Source of the DNA: Albibacterium sp963696875
GTDB lineage: Bacteria > Bacteroidota > Bacteroidia > Sphingobacteriales > Sphingobacteriaceae
DNA length: 64,000 bases
NCBI GenBank assembly: GCA_963696875.1
Contig: CAVOLQ010000001.1
Coordinates: 868,001 to 932,000, forward strand
Direction of reading: 5' to 3'
Positions 18,380-27,516 of this stretch are shown piece after piece (position 1 is the stretch's first letter; every line of letters starts with the position of its first letter). The translations under genes were made by a program, and so were the position numbers. The notes below the pieces were generated by a model. It did no database searches. It worked only from the letters and a program-made list of their open reading frames with translations, and was not told where the DNA came from.

Positions 18380-19747
18380 ATGGAGACGAATAAACTTCAA
18401 CAAGCACAAAAGAGACTGGTCGTTTTAGGAGCGGGCGAAAGTGGTGTAGGTGCGGCTATTCTTGCTGTTCAAAAAGGCTACGATGTTTTTGTTTCTGATT
18501 TTGCCTTTATACAAGAAGATTATAAAGAGCAACTTTTACAAGAAGACATTCGTTTTGAAGAGGGGCAGCATACTGAAAGTGTGATATTAAACGCGGCATT
18601 AGTTATTAAAAGTCCTGGAATTTCTAATAATACTCCTATTATTCAAAAGTTAATTGAACAAGAAATTTCTATACTTTCTGAAATAGAGTTTGCCGCTCGA
18701 TATACAACTGCCAAATTAATTTGTATTACAGGATCAAATGGGAAATCAACTACGGCTACATTAACTTGGTTTATCCTAAAAAATGGCGGATTAAAGGTAG
18801 GATTAGCGGGAAATATCGGTAAGAGTTTTGCTCTTCAAGTAGCAAGAGATGATGCAGATTACTATGTCTTAGAAATTAGCAGTTTTATGCTTGACGATAT
18901 GAAGGGATTTAAGGCCGACATTGCTGTTCTTTTGAATATTACCCCTGATCATCTGGATCGTTATGATCATAAGATGGATAATTACGTGGATTCGAAATTC
19001 AAAATTATACAAAACCAGAATCCTGGCGACGTCTTCATTTATTGTGAAGATGATTTGGAAATTAGAAAAGGATTATTGCGGTATCACCCCGTTGCGAAAA
19101 AATATAGATTCAGTCAGCAAGTAGAAATTATTGAAGGAGCGTTTTTAAATGAGGAAAATGAGATTATCATAAATGTACACAATCAAAAACCATTTACCAT
19201 GTCAATAAATGAATTAGCCTTACAAGGCAAACATAACATATATAACAGTATGGCTTCAGGGATTATTGCCAAGGTTCTTGAGTTGAGAAATGAAACAATA
19301 CGCGAAAGTATGGGGGAATATCAAAATATTCCTCATCGTTTAGAGTACGTAGCCCGTATTGGAGGTGTCAATTTTATCAATGATTCTAAAGCTACTAATG
19401 TAAACTCCGTTTGGTATGGATTGGAAAGTATTCCGCCTAATATTGTGTTGATTCTTGGCGGGGTGGATAAGGGAAATGATTATCAAATGCTAAAAAGTCT
19501 TGTGAAAAGTAAAGTCAGTTCAATCGTTTGCATTGGCGAAGACACAAAACGTATCTATGAGGCTTTTGAGGAAGATATAGAGTTAATTGTCAACGCATCT
19601 TCAATGAAAAACGCAGTTGAATCGGCATATCATTTAGCAAAAAAAGGAGATACGGTTTTACTGTCTCCTGCCTGTGCTAGTTTCGATTGGTTTAAAAATT
19701 ATGAAGATCGTGGAGATCAATTTAAAAAGGCAGTAAAGGAATTGTAA
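18380..19747 (+). CDS. murD: UDP-MurNAc-L-alanine:D-glutamate ligase
   Basis: Cytoplasmic Mur ligase that adds D-glutamate to UDP-MurNAc-L-Ala. The 455-residue protein opens with the Rossmann motif VLGAGESGVG, then the P-loop ITGSNGKST, the central motif NITPDHLDRY, and the C-terminal LSPACASFDWFKNYEDRG block, which is diagnostic of MurD. It lies between mraY and ftsW with short spacers, part of one transcription unit. Confidence 0.96.
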   Translation: METNKLQQAQKRLVVLGAGESGVGAAILAVQKGYDVFVSDFAFIQEDYKEQLLQEDIRFEEGQHTESVILNAALVIKSPGISNNTPIIQKLIEQEISILSEIEFAARYTTAKLICITGSNGKSTTATLTWFILKNGGLKVGLAGNIGKSFALQVARDDADYYVLEISSFMLDDMKGFKADIAVLLNITPDHLDRYDHKMDNYVDSKFKIIQNQNPGDVFIYCEDDLEIRKGLLRYHPVAKKYRFSQQVEIIEGAFLNEENEIIINVHNQKPFTMSINELALQGKHNIYNSMASGIIAKVLELRNETIRESMGEYQNIPHRLEYVARIGGVNFINDSKATNVNSVWYGLESIPPNIVLILGGVDKGNDYQMLKSLVKSKVSSIVCIGEDTKRIYEAFEEDIELIVNASSMKNAVESAYHLAKKGDTVLLSPACASFDWFKNYEDRGDQFKKAVKEL

Positions 19748-19768
19748 TAATAAAGGTAGAAGTATATC

Positions 19769-20953
19769 ATGGTAGATCTGTTGTTTAGTAAGCTTAAAGG
19801 CGACCGGTGGATTTGGATTATTGTAATCATCCTGTCTGGCTGGTCAATGTTAGCTGTCTATAGCTCGGTTGGAACGCTTGCATACAAGAGAAGTATTGGG
19901 ACTGAAGTTTATTTAATTAAACACAGTTTAATGGTAATAGGTGGCTTTGCGTTGATGTATTTCTCACATCTACTTGACTATCGTTATTATGCTGGGATAT
20001 CAAAAATCTTGATGATGATTACCATTCCTTTATTACTTTATACATTGATTTTTGGTAACACAATAAATGAAGCTAATCGTTGGGTGACAATTCCTGTAAT
20101 TAATCAAACGTTTCAAACCTCCGATTTAGCAAAGCTTGCTTTAATTACTTTTCTTGCTAGAATGCTTACTAGAAAGGCTAGTAATATCAAAGATGTTAAG
20201 AAAAGCTTTTTACCGATAATGGGTTCGGTTTGTATAGTCTTTGTATTGATTGCCTTGGCTAACCTGTCTACAGCCTTGATGTTATTTGGTGTAAGTATTT
20301 TATTATTGATTATTGGTAGAATTAGCATTAAACAGATATTTTATGTCTGTGTTGCAGGTGGCTTTATGTTATTGCTGGTCGTTTTCTTTGGTCCTAGAAG
20401 AGATACCTATATTTCACGTATCAATACGTTTACCAATTCTGAAGAAGTAATTTCTGATAAATCTTATCAAGCCGACAATGCAAAGATCGCGATTGCTTCA
20501 GGTGGTTTGTTTGGAAAAGGGCCCGGAAATAGTACCCAAAGAAATGTACTTCCCCATCCTTATTCTGATTTTATTTTTGCCATTATCATTGAGGAATACG
20601 GCGCAATTGGTGCTTTATTTTTGGTGAGCCTATATATTGTATTTATGTATCGCTGTATTCGGATAGTGACGCAAAGTCCAAAAGCTTTTGGAGCACTATT
20701 GGCCGCCGGTTTAGGTTTTAGTTTGACTATTCAGGCTTTAGCAAATATGGCTGTTGCGGTGGGTTTAGGGCCTGTAACTGGTATTCCGTTGCCATTAGTA
20801 AGTATGGGAGGGACATCCATTTTATTTACAAGCGTGGCAATTGGTATTATTTTGAGCGTTAGCCGGAATATCGATGAATTGAGAGAAGAATCCAAAAAAG
20901 AAGACGCGATAAAAAACGATAAGGTTATTGTTGGAGAAATCCCAGCAGGATAA
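19769..20953 (+). CDS. ftsW: SEDS-family septal glycosyltransferase FtsW
   Basis: Polytopic inner-membrane glycan polymerase of the SEDS family, partner of FtsI at the septum. The 394-residue protein has about ten hydrophobic segments. It carries NRWVTIP, SDLAKLALI, the conserved PHPYSDFIFA with the functional aspartate, and the C-terminal GIPLPLVSMGGTS signature. The gene position (murD-ftsW-murG) marks it as FtsW rather than RodA. Confidence 0.95.
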   Translation: MVDLLFSKLKGDRWIWIIVIILSGWSMLAVYSSVGTLAYKRSIGTEVYLIKHSLMVIGGFALMYFSHLLDYRYYAGISKILMMITIPLLLYTLIFGNTINEANRWVTIPVINQTFQTSDLAKLALITFLARMLTRKASNIKDVKKSFLPIMGSVCIVFVLIALANLSTALMLFGVSILLLIIGRISIKQIFYVCVAGGFMLLLVVFFGPRRDTYISRINTFTNSEEVISDKSYQADNAKIAIASGGLFGKGPGNSTQRNVLPHPYSDFIFAIIIEEYGAIGALFLVSLYIVFMYRCIRIVTQSPKAFGALLAAGLGFSLTIQALANMAVAVGLGPVTGIPLPLVSMGGTSILFTSVAIGIILSVSRNIDELREESKKEDAIKNDKVIVGEIPAG

Positions 20954-20974
20954 TAAATTAAGATAAGTATTTAA

Positions 20975-22078
20975 ATGACAAAAAGGGTAATAATTAGCGG
21001 AGGAGGCACAGGCGGACATATTTTTCCAGCCCTAGCTATTGCGAATGCGATAAAGCATATCGCACCTGAAACTGATATCCTTTTTGTTGGTGCACTGGGT
21101 AAAATGGAAATGGATAAGGTTCCAGCTGCGGGATATAAAATTATTGGTCTAGACATTCAGGGTCTTAATAGAAAGTCTATACTGAGAAATATCGCTCTTC
21201 CTTTTAAAATTTTCAAGAGCTTAAAAGCAGCTAAATCCATTCTAAGTGACTTTAATCCAGACGTTGTAATCGGGGTGGGAGGATATGCTTCAGGACCTTT
21301 ACTATTGGCGGCTAAGTTTAAGAAAATACCTTATTTAATCCAAGAGCAAAATTCTTATGCGGGATTAACCAATAAACGTTTGGGAATGGGTGCGCGGAAA
21401 ATCTGTGTGGCTTATGAAGGGATGGAATCCTTTTTTCCACAAGATAAATTACTTTTTACCGGCAATCCAATTCGTAAAGAATCTGTAGCGATAGATGGGA
21501 AGAGAAGTTTGGGTTTATCGGAATTTGGCCTGTCCGCTGATAAAAAAACTATTTTAATAACGGGAGGAAGTTTAGGGGCCGGCACATTGAATCAAAGTGT
21601 TATGGCCGGTTTAGAGCAGATAATTGCTGCAGACATACAAGTGATTTGGCAATGTGGTACTTATTATTTTGAAAAATATGATCAAAAACTTAATGAAAAG
21701 TACCGTCAGAATGTCGTTTTAAGACCATTCCTACAGCAAATGGATTTGGCTTACGCAGCGGCGGACTTAATTGTTTCGAGAGCGGGTGCCGGAACGATTG
21801 CAGAATTATGTGTATTGTCTAAGCCAATAATTTTAGTGCCTTCTCCAAACGTTGCTGAGGATCATCAAACTAGTAATGCAAAAGCCTTGGTAAATAAAAA
21901 TGCAGCAGTACTAGTCAAAGACAGCGATGCAATTGAACAGTTAATTAAATCTGCAATCACTCTGCTGAATGATGAACCTAAATGTGAATTACTATCAAAG
22001 AATAGTAGAGAAATGGCGGTTTTGAATGCTGATGAAATAATAGCTAAAGAAGTTTTACAAATAGCAGAAGAGAAATAG
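20975..22078 (+). CDS. murG: Lipid II synthase (UDP-GlcNAc transferase)
   Basis: GT28-family enzyme that adds GlcNAc to lipid I on the inner face of the membrane. The 367-residue protein begins with the glycine loop GGGTGGHIFPALA, has a second loop GGSLGAGTLNQ at the start of the C-terminal domain, and the UDP-GlcNAc site SRAGAGTIAEL. It ends one base before murC. Confidence 0.96.
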   Translation: MTKRVIISGGGTGGHIFPALAIANAIKHIAPETDILFVGALGKMEMDKVPAAGYKIIGLDIQGLNRKSILRNIALPFKIFKSLKAAKSILSDFNPDVVIGVGGYASGPLLLAAKFKKIPYLIQEQNSYAGLTNKRLGMGARKICVAYEGMESFFPQDKLLFTGNPIRKESVAIDGKRSLGLSEFGLSADKKTILITGGSLGAGTLNQSVMAGLEQIIAADIQVIWQCGTYYFEKYDQKLNEKYRQNVVLRPFLQQMDLAYAAADLIVSRAGAGTIAELCVLSKPIILVPSPNVAEDHQTSNAKALVNKNAAVLVKDSDAIEQLIKSAITLLNDEPKCELLSKNSREMAVLNADEIIAKEVLQIAEEK

Positions 22079-22079
22079 A

Positions 22080-23438
22080 ATGATAAATATAGACCATGTA
22101 AAATATATCTACCTGATTGGGATTGGCGGTATCGGCATGAGCGGTCTCGCGCGTTATTTTAAAAACCAGGGTCTTTTTGTGAGAGGATATGACAGAACAG
22201 AAACTGAGCTAACAAAGCAATTGATTAAGGAAGGCATTTCCATAACTTATGAAGACAATAGTGCCCTTGTTCCAGAAGAAGTAAGGGAGGTAAGCTCAGA
22301 AACGTTGGTCATTTATACGCCTGCTATTCCAAGCGATTCTAACATTCTTAATTTCTTTAAAGAAAACGGGCATAGCCTTCATAAGAGAGCGGAAGTATTA
22401 GGCTTGTTGAGTAAAAGTAAATATACCATAGCTGTCGCCGGTACACATGGAAAAACTACGACCTCATGCTTAATTGCTCATATTCTTACCGATAGTGGAT
22501 TTTACTGCTCAGCATTTCTAGGGGGGATTGCTAGCAATTACAACACGAATATGCTGATTTCCGACAGCAACCTTTTGGTCGTTGAGGCAGATGAGTATGA
22601 TCGTTCGTTTTTAACCCTACATCCTGATATTGCCATTGTGACTGCTACTGATGCTGATCATTTAGACATTTATGATAATCGTGACCAGTTAATTGAGTCT
22701 TTTAAACTTTTCATAAAACAGGTTACAGAAAAAGGGGTTCGAATTATCAGAAAAGGATTAACTCTTCAATCGGATATAACCTATGGACAGGGCGAGTTGG
22801 CCGATGCTTATTCCAGTGAAAGTAGAATTGTAAACGGAGAATTTTACTTCGATTACTATCAAGGTGATTTCGTTATTCGGGATATTCATTTAGGAATCCC
22901 AGGAAATCATAATATTGAAAATGCTGTGGCTGCAATAGCCGCTGTCAGAATTTTGGGCGTTTCTGCGGAGCAAATAAAGAAAGCCCTTTCAAATTTTATT
23001 GGAGTCAAGAGAAGATTTGAATACGTTGTAAAAAATGCAGAAAATATTTATATCGATGATTATGCTCACCACCCAGCTGAATTAAAAGCATTCTTTTCCG
23101 CAGTTAAAAGCTTGTATCCTGGCAAAAAGCTTTGCGCTATTTTCCAACCCCATTTATTTACAAGAACCAGGGACTTTGCGAATGATTTTGCAGAGGCTTT
23201 AGGATTGGTTGACGAATTGATTTTAATGCCAATTTATCCAGCTAGAGAACAACCTATTGAAGGGATTACTTCAGATTGGCTTTTAGAAAAGGTAGAAATA
23301 GACAACAAGAAAATATTAGTTCATGAAGACGTATTAGCCTATGTTAAACGAGAAAAACCAGAGCTAATTGTGACGGTGGGCGCTGGAAATATTGACCGAT
23401 TAGTTCATCCATTAAAAGAGATTTTAACAAATGCGTAA
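22080..23438 (+). CDS. murC: UDP-N-acetylmuramate:L-alanine ligase
   Basis: First Mur ligase; adds L-alanine to UDP-MurNAc. The 452-residue protein shows the N-terminal Rossmann motif GIGGIGMSGLA, the P-loop AGTHGKTTT, the acidic VEADEYDRSF and DADHLDIYD motifs, and the C-terminal DDYAHHPAE and FQPHLFTRT motifs typical of MurC. Its end overlaps the ftsQ start by eight bases. Confidence 0.96.
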   Translation: MINIDHVKYIYLIGIGGIGMSGLARYFKNQGLFVRGYDRTETELTKQLIKEGISITYEDNSALVPEEVREVSSETLVIYTPAIPSDSNILNFFKENGHSLHKRAEVLGLLSKSKYTIAVAGTHGKTTTSCLIAHILTDSGFYCSAFLGGIASNYNTNMLISDSNLLVVEADEYDRSFLTLHPDIAIVTATDADHLDIYDNRDQLIESFKLFIKQVTEKGVRIIRKGLTLQSDITYGQGELADAYSSESRIVNGEFYFDYYQGDFVIRDIHLGIPGNHNIENAVAAIAAVRILGVSAEQIKKALSNFIGVKRRFEYVVKNAENIYIDDYAHHPAELKAFFSAVKSLYPGKKLCAIFQPHLFTRTRDFANDFAEALGLVDELILMPIYPAREQPIEGITSDWLLEKVEIDNKKILVHEDVLAYVKREKPELIVTVGAGNIDRLVHPLKEILTNA

Positions 23439-24228
23439 TACTTTTAAAAAGATCAATTGGCGCAATTTGCTTCATGCTTCACTTTGGTTAATCACCTTTG
23501 TAGGGTTGGGTTTGCTGATGAGTTTTATTAACGTAAAAAGCAGCGAGTATGCTTGCAATGATTTGCAGGTAATTATTCCAGGGCAGCAATCTTTTGTTGT
23601 TCGAGAGGATATTGATAAGATTTTAAAAGAAACACAGGGAGCTATCATCGGTAAAACGCTTTCAGCTATTCCTATTCATGAGATTGAGAAAGACTTGAGC
23701 GATATCCCTTTCATAGAAAAGGCTACGGTAACTAAAGATATGAGTGGTAAAATTACGATTGCAATTAAGCAGAGAGAAGCGGTATTAAGGGTAATTAATC
23801 AAGCTGGAAGTGACTTTTACTTGGATAATAACGGGTTGAAGATTCCACTATCTGTTCACTATGCTCCTCATGTACTGGCCGCTAACGGCTGGATCAGAGA
23901 AGGTCAGGGCAGTAGCTTAGATAGTATCCAAACTCCGCTTTTAGAAGAGCTATTTAAACTGGCCAAATACGTGCAAACGGATACGCTATGGAATAGCCAA
24001 ATTGAGCAAATATATATAAATAGAGAAGGTCAAATTGAAATGGTTCCTCGTTTAGGGAACCAGAAGATTATATTAGGGCACAACGCCGATTCTTTGGAAC
24101 AAAAATTTGGGAAATTACTAATATTTTACAATAAAGTCGTACCGACGGTTGGCTGGGATGCTTACAGATCAGTTGATTTAAGCTTTGCTAATCAATTGGT
24201 TTGTGGCAGAAACGAAAATGCCAATTAA
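23431..24228 (+). CDS. ftsQ: Cell-division protein FtsQ/DivIB
   Basis: Bitopic divisome protein of 265 residues: a short cytoplasmic start, one transmembrane helix at about 15-33, a POTRA-like domain (about 45-115, with EKDLSDIPFIEKATVTKD) and a beta domain. It scaffolds the FtsL/FtsB complex in the periplasm. Sequence conservation is low, so the call rests on architecture and on its place between murC and ftsA. Confidence 0.88.
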   Translation: MRNTFKKINWRNLLHASLWLITFVGLGLLMSFINVKSSEYACNDLQVIIPGQQSFVVREDIDKILKETQGAIIGKTLSAIPIHEIEKDLSDIPFIEKATVTKDMSGKITIAIKQREAVLRVINQAGSDFYLDNNGLKIPLSVHYAPHVLAANGWIREGQGSSLDSIQTPLLEELFKLAKYVQTDTLWNSQIEQIYINREGQIEMVPRLGNQKIILGHNADSLEQKFGKLLIFYNKVVPTVGWDAYRSVDLSFANQLVCGRNENAN

Positions 24229-24261
24229 GAAAAATAATACTCAGACAAAATATAAATAAAA

Positions 24262-25599
24262 ATGGAAAAAAGAACTTTTACTAGCAAAGAAACGCCAATT
24301 GTCGTTGGTCTCGATATCGGCACAACTAAAATATGTGTTACAGTCGGAAGACGAAGTGGCAAGAACAAAGTGGAAGTATTGGGGATAGGTAAGGCGGAGT
24401 CTTCTGGTGTGAACCGTGGTATGGTTGCTAATATTCAGAAAACAGTTACGAGTATAATGAAAGCCGTTGAAGAGGCAAGTATACAATCTAATGTAAATAT
24501 ACAGGTGGTTCATGTCGGGATTGCAGGACAGCACATTAAGAGTCTTCAGCACCGTGGAATTTTGACAAGAAAAGACGATACGGAAATTGGAAGGAAGGAT
24601 ATCGAGCAATTGATTGAAGATATGTATAAATTGGTTCTTCCTCCAGGAGAAGAGATTATCCATGTGTTGCCTCAAGAGTTTACGATAGATAATGAGCCGG
24701 GAATAAAAGAACCTATTGGCATAGCCGGTAGACGAATGGAAGCCAATTTCCATATAATATCCGGTTTGGTGAGCGCCGTAAAAAATATTAATAAATGTGT
24801 TGAAAATGCCAATTTACAAGCGCATGAACTTATTCTTGAACCTTTGGCCTCCTCGGAAGCGGTACTTGACAATCAGGAAAAAGATGCTGGTGTAGTGTTG
24901 GTGGATATCGGAGGGGGTACAACAGATGTAGCAATATTTCACGAAGGTATTATTAGGCATACGGCAGTTATTCCTTTGGGGGGGAATATAGTTACTGAAG
25001 ATATTAAACAAGGATGCTCCGTTCTTCGAAACCAAGCTGAGCTTTTGAAAATTAAATTTGGATCAGCTCTTGCCAATGAAAACAAGGAGAACGAAGTGAT
25101 TTGTGTTCCAGGCTTAAGAGGTCGTGATCATAAAGAGATTTCAGTAAAAAATCTTGCCTATATTATTGAGGCTCGAATGATTGAAATTATTGAACATGTC
25201 TATTATGAAATACAAGCTTCGGGTTTTGAAGGAAAATTAATTGGTGGGATTGTAATTACGGGCGGAGGGGCCCAGCTAAAGCATCTTGTTCAGTTAGTGG
25301 AATATGTAACCGGTTTGGAGTGTAGAATTGGATTCCCGAACGAGCACTTAGCCAAAAATGAAGAGTTGCCCAAAAAGATTTTCGACGAATTAAAAAGTCC
25401 TTTATTCGCCACTGGGATCGGTTTGTTGATAAAAGGAATTGAAGCTACAGAGTACGAAGATGAATCAAATACAGAAAGAGAGCAAACAACAAAAACGGTA
25501 ACAAATGCTGGGAAAGCTCGATTTGGATTTCTAGATCGGTTAAAAACTTTTATCAATGACGATAATGTTAACGTTGATGATAACGATTATATTCGTTAG
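24262..25599 (+). CDS. ftsA: Cell-division protein FtsA
   Basis: Actin-like ATPase that tethers FtsZ to the membrane. The 445-residue protein has the phosphate-1 motif VGLDIGTTKICV, an SHS2/1C subdomain (about 90-165), phosphate-2 VDIGGGTTDVAIF, the adenosine motif TGGGAQLKHL, and a charged linker ending in a short amphipathic segment (ARFGFLDRLKTFI) that would bind membrane. It is the penultimate gene of the cluster, separated from ftsZ by 137 bases that contain palindromes. Confidence 0.95.
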   Translation: MEKRTFTSKETPIVVGLDIGTTKICVTVGRRSGKNKVEVLGIGKAESSGVNRGMVANIQKTVTSIMKAVEEASIQSNVNIQVVHVGIAGQHIKSLQHRGILTRKDDTEIGRKDIEQLIEDMYKLVLPPGEEIIHVLPQEFTIDNEPGIKEPIGIAGRRMEANFHIISGLVSAVKNINKCVENANLQAHELILEPLASSEAVLDNQEKDAGVVLVDIGGGTTDVAIFHEGIIRHTAVIPLGGNIVTEDIKQGCSVLRNQAELLKIKFGSALANENKENEVICVPGLRGRDHKEISVKNLAYIIEARMIEIIEHVYYEIQASGFEGKLIGGIVITGGGAQLKHLVQLVEYVTGLECRIGFPNEHLAKNEELPKKIFDELKSPLFATGIGLLIKGIEATEYEDESNTEREQTTKTVTNAGKARFGFLDRLKTFINDDNVNVDDNDYIR

Positions 25600-25608
25600 T
25601 TTTCCACA
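25600..25608 (+). promoter_or_regulatory. DnaA-box-like 9-mer in the ftsA-ftsZ gap
   Basis: TTTTCCACA matches the relaxed DnaA consensus TTWTNCACA. An 8/9 match, TATTACACA, lies at 25667-25675. Two weak boxes do not make an origin, but they could be regulatory. Confidence 0.3.
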
Positions 25609-25616
25609 ATGTGCGA

Positions 25617-25659
25617 TTTTTCAACAAATTAACAGATGTTAATAAGTACTGTTGAAAAA
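25617..25659. repeat. Nested inverted repeats upstream of ftsZ
   Basis: TTTTTCAAC (25617-25625) and GTTGAAAAA (25651-25659) are perfect complements. Within the loop lies a second palindrome, ATTAAC-AGAT-GTTAAT (25628-25643). The structure sits about 80-120 bases before ftsZ and may be an operator, an attenuating hairpin, or part of an ftsZ-specific promoter region. Confidence 0.5.
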
Positions 25660-25736
25660 GTGTTAATATTACACAACAATAAATGCCCTTAATATAAATT
25701 ATAGATCACTCAGCAAGAGTATAATAGGAATCGATT

Positions 25737-27398
25737 ATGAAAGAGTTAATGTTCGAGATGCAGAAAGAACAATCATCAATTATTAAAGTAATTGGTGTCG
25801 GTGGTGGCGGTGGTAATGCTGTGAACCACATGTACAAGCAAGGAATTAGCGGTGTTGATTTTATAATATGTAACACTGATGCTCAGGCACTTGAGCTTAG
25901 TCCAATTCCTAATAAAGTACAGTTGGGAACTAGTTTGACCGAAGGGATGGGCGCTGGTTCAGATCCTGATGTTGGAGAAAATTCCGCTATTGAAAGTATT
26001 GAGGATATTAAGAGAATGCTGGGCGTAAATACTAAAATGTTATTTATAACTGCCGGAATGGGGGGTGGAACCGGTACGGGAGCTAGTCCGGTTTTGGCGA
26101 AAGCTGCTAAAGAACTGGGTATATTAACAGTTGCAATTGTGACTACTCCTTTTACTTTTGAGGGAAAACGAAGACGTACTCAAGCGGAAGATGGTTTAGA
26201 AGAACTCAAGAAATATGTCGATTCTTATTTGGTAATTTCTAATGACAGACTTCGTGAAATTTTCGGAAACCTTACTATGGGGGCTGCATTCTCCAAAGCG
26301 GACGATATTCTAAGTACGGCTGCTAAAGGTATTGCTGAAATTATTACAATCCCGGGTTATGTTAACGTAGATTTCAAGGACGTACGTACAGTAATGAGCG
26401 ACTCAGGAGTTGCAATTATGGGCAGTGACAAAGCAGAAGGGGAAGATCGTGCCCAGAAAGCAGTTGAAGGGGCTTTGGCTTCTCCATTACTTAAAGACAG
26501 CGAAATCGAAGGTGCTCGTTATATTCTATTAAATATCACTTCTGGTAAACACGAAGTGACTATGGATGAAGTAACTGTGATTACTGATTATATCCAAAAT
26601 AAAGCAGGAATGACCGCTGATTTAATTTGGGGTAATTGCATAGATGAAACATTGGAAAATCATTTATCTGTTACTATTATTGCGACGGGGTTCCAGACTT
26701 CTGAAGAAAGAATCCAAGAGAAAGATAATAAACGGGTAGAAATTCCTCTTGAGGATACTCCCTTAATTCGTCCGCTAAACGATAATATTGAAGTTAAGAA
26801 TTCCTTGAAGAATGAAGTTCAACTTCCGGAAAAAGAAAGTAGTGAGAATGTCGAAAAGGAATTTAAGCCAGTAGATTTATTTAGTGAATTTTCAAAAAAT
26901 GAAAAGAATAGGACTAGAAATACTGCTGGTCAAGTGATAAAACACACTTTGGTGGATGAAAAACACCAGATTGAGGAAGAAGAAAATTTCGTTGAACAGG
27001 AAAAGTATACCATTAGAGAAGCCGATAACGAGTTTAATTTTGGAATTCCGATTACTAATTCCGTTCAGGAAAATTTGCCTCAAGTTGAACAAGAACCTAT
27101 TGGTGAGATTGAAATGGGTTTTAATCCAGACCAAAACAAGACAGATGAGTCTATTGAGGAACAGTTGAGAAAAGCCAAAGAAAGAATTTTGCGATTAAGA
27201 GATCTTGGAATAAAACTTCGTTCTGCAAGTGGCTTACAGGAAATAGAAAGCGAACCGGCTTACAAAAGAAAGCAAATGGCGCTAGATAATGTACCTCACT
27301 CTTCCGAATCCCAAATTTCAAGATTTACGCTTTCGAAGGATGATGATAATACTGATATTAGGCCTAATAATACATTCCTACACGACAACGTAGACTAA
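25737..27398 (+). CDS. ftsZ: Cell-division GTPase FtsZ
   Basis: Tubulin homologue that forms the Z-ring. The GTPase core (about 14-325) has GVGGGGGNAVN, the tubulin signature GGGTGTGAS at 109-117, the GKRRRTQAEDG segment, and the T7-loop region NVDFKDVRTVM. At 553 residues it is about 170 longer than E. coli FtsZ: a highly charged, probably disordered linker (about 325-505) is followed by a conserved-looking tail ending NNTFLHDNVD, the Bacteroidota form of the C-terminal peptide that binds FtsA. A later ATG at 25749 is possible. It closes the dcw cluster. Confidence 0.97.
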   Translation: MKELMFEMQKEQSSIIKVIGVGGGGGNAVNHMYKQGISGVDFIICNTDAQALELSPIPNKVQLGTSLTEGMGAGSDPDVGENSAIESIEDIKRMLGVNTKMLFITAGMGGGTGTGASPVLAKAAKELGILTVAIVTTPFTFEGKRRRTQAEDGLEELKKYVDSYLVISNDRLREIFGNLTMGAAFSKADDILSTAAKGIAEIITIPGYVNVDFKDVRTVMSDSGVAIMGSDKAEGEDRAQKAVEGALASPLLKDSEIEGARYILLNITSGKHEVTMDEVTVITDYIQNKAGMTADLIWGNCIDETLENHLSVTIIATGFQTSEERIQEKDNKRVEIPLEDTPLIRPLNDNIEVKNSLKNEVQLPEKESSENVEKEFKPVDLFSEFSKNEKNRTRNTAGQVIKHTLVDEKHQIEEEENFVEQEKYTIREADNEFNFGIPITNSVQENLPQVEQEPIGEIEMGFNPDQNKTDESIEEQLRKAKERILRLRDLGIKLRSASGLQEIESEPAYKRKQMALDNVPHSSESQISRFTLSKDDDNTDIRPNNTFLHDNVD

Positions 27399-27434
27399 TA
27401 TATCCGGTTAAAATCATTAAAACGCCATATCTAT

Positions 27435-27452
27435 ACCAATAGCGGTATTGGT
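27435..27452. repeat. Inverted repeat between ftsZ and the oxoamine synthase gene
   Basis: ACCAATA-GCGG-TATTGGT forms a 7-bp perfect stem 37 bases after the ftsZ stop and 24 bases before a -7 element. It could be a weak terminator for the division cluster or an operator for the next gene. Confidence 0.4.
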
Positions 27453-27475
27453 TATCCTTTACATTTGATTTTTTA

Positions 27476-27483
27476 TATCTTTG
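27476..27483 (+). promoter_or_regulatory. Bacteroidota -7 element upstream of the oxoamine synthase gene
   Basis: TATCTTTG matches TAnnTTTG and ends 33 bases before the TTG start. A TTG at 27448-27450 is 25 bases upstream, longer than the usual 17-23 spacing. Confidence 0.5.
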
Positions 27484-27516
27484 TGAAATTAATTTAATAT
27501 CATAAAAAACTATACT

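Noticed and set aside
24241..24753. Open frame of 170 codons on the minus strand inside ftsA
   Set aside because: It lies fully antisense to ftsA, whose protein motifs are unmistakable, and its product has no recognisable features.
25600..25736. Possible replication origin in the ftsA-ftsZ gap
   Set aside because: Only one full and one near DnaA box, no dnaA or dnaN nearby and no AT-rich unwinding array.
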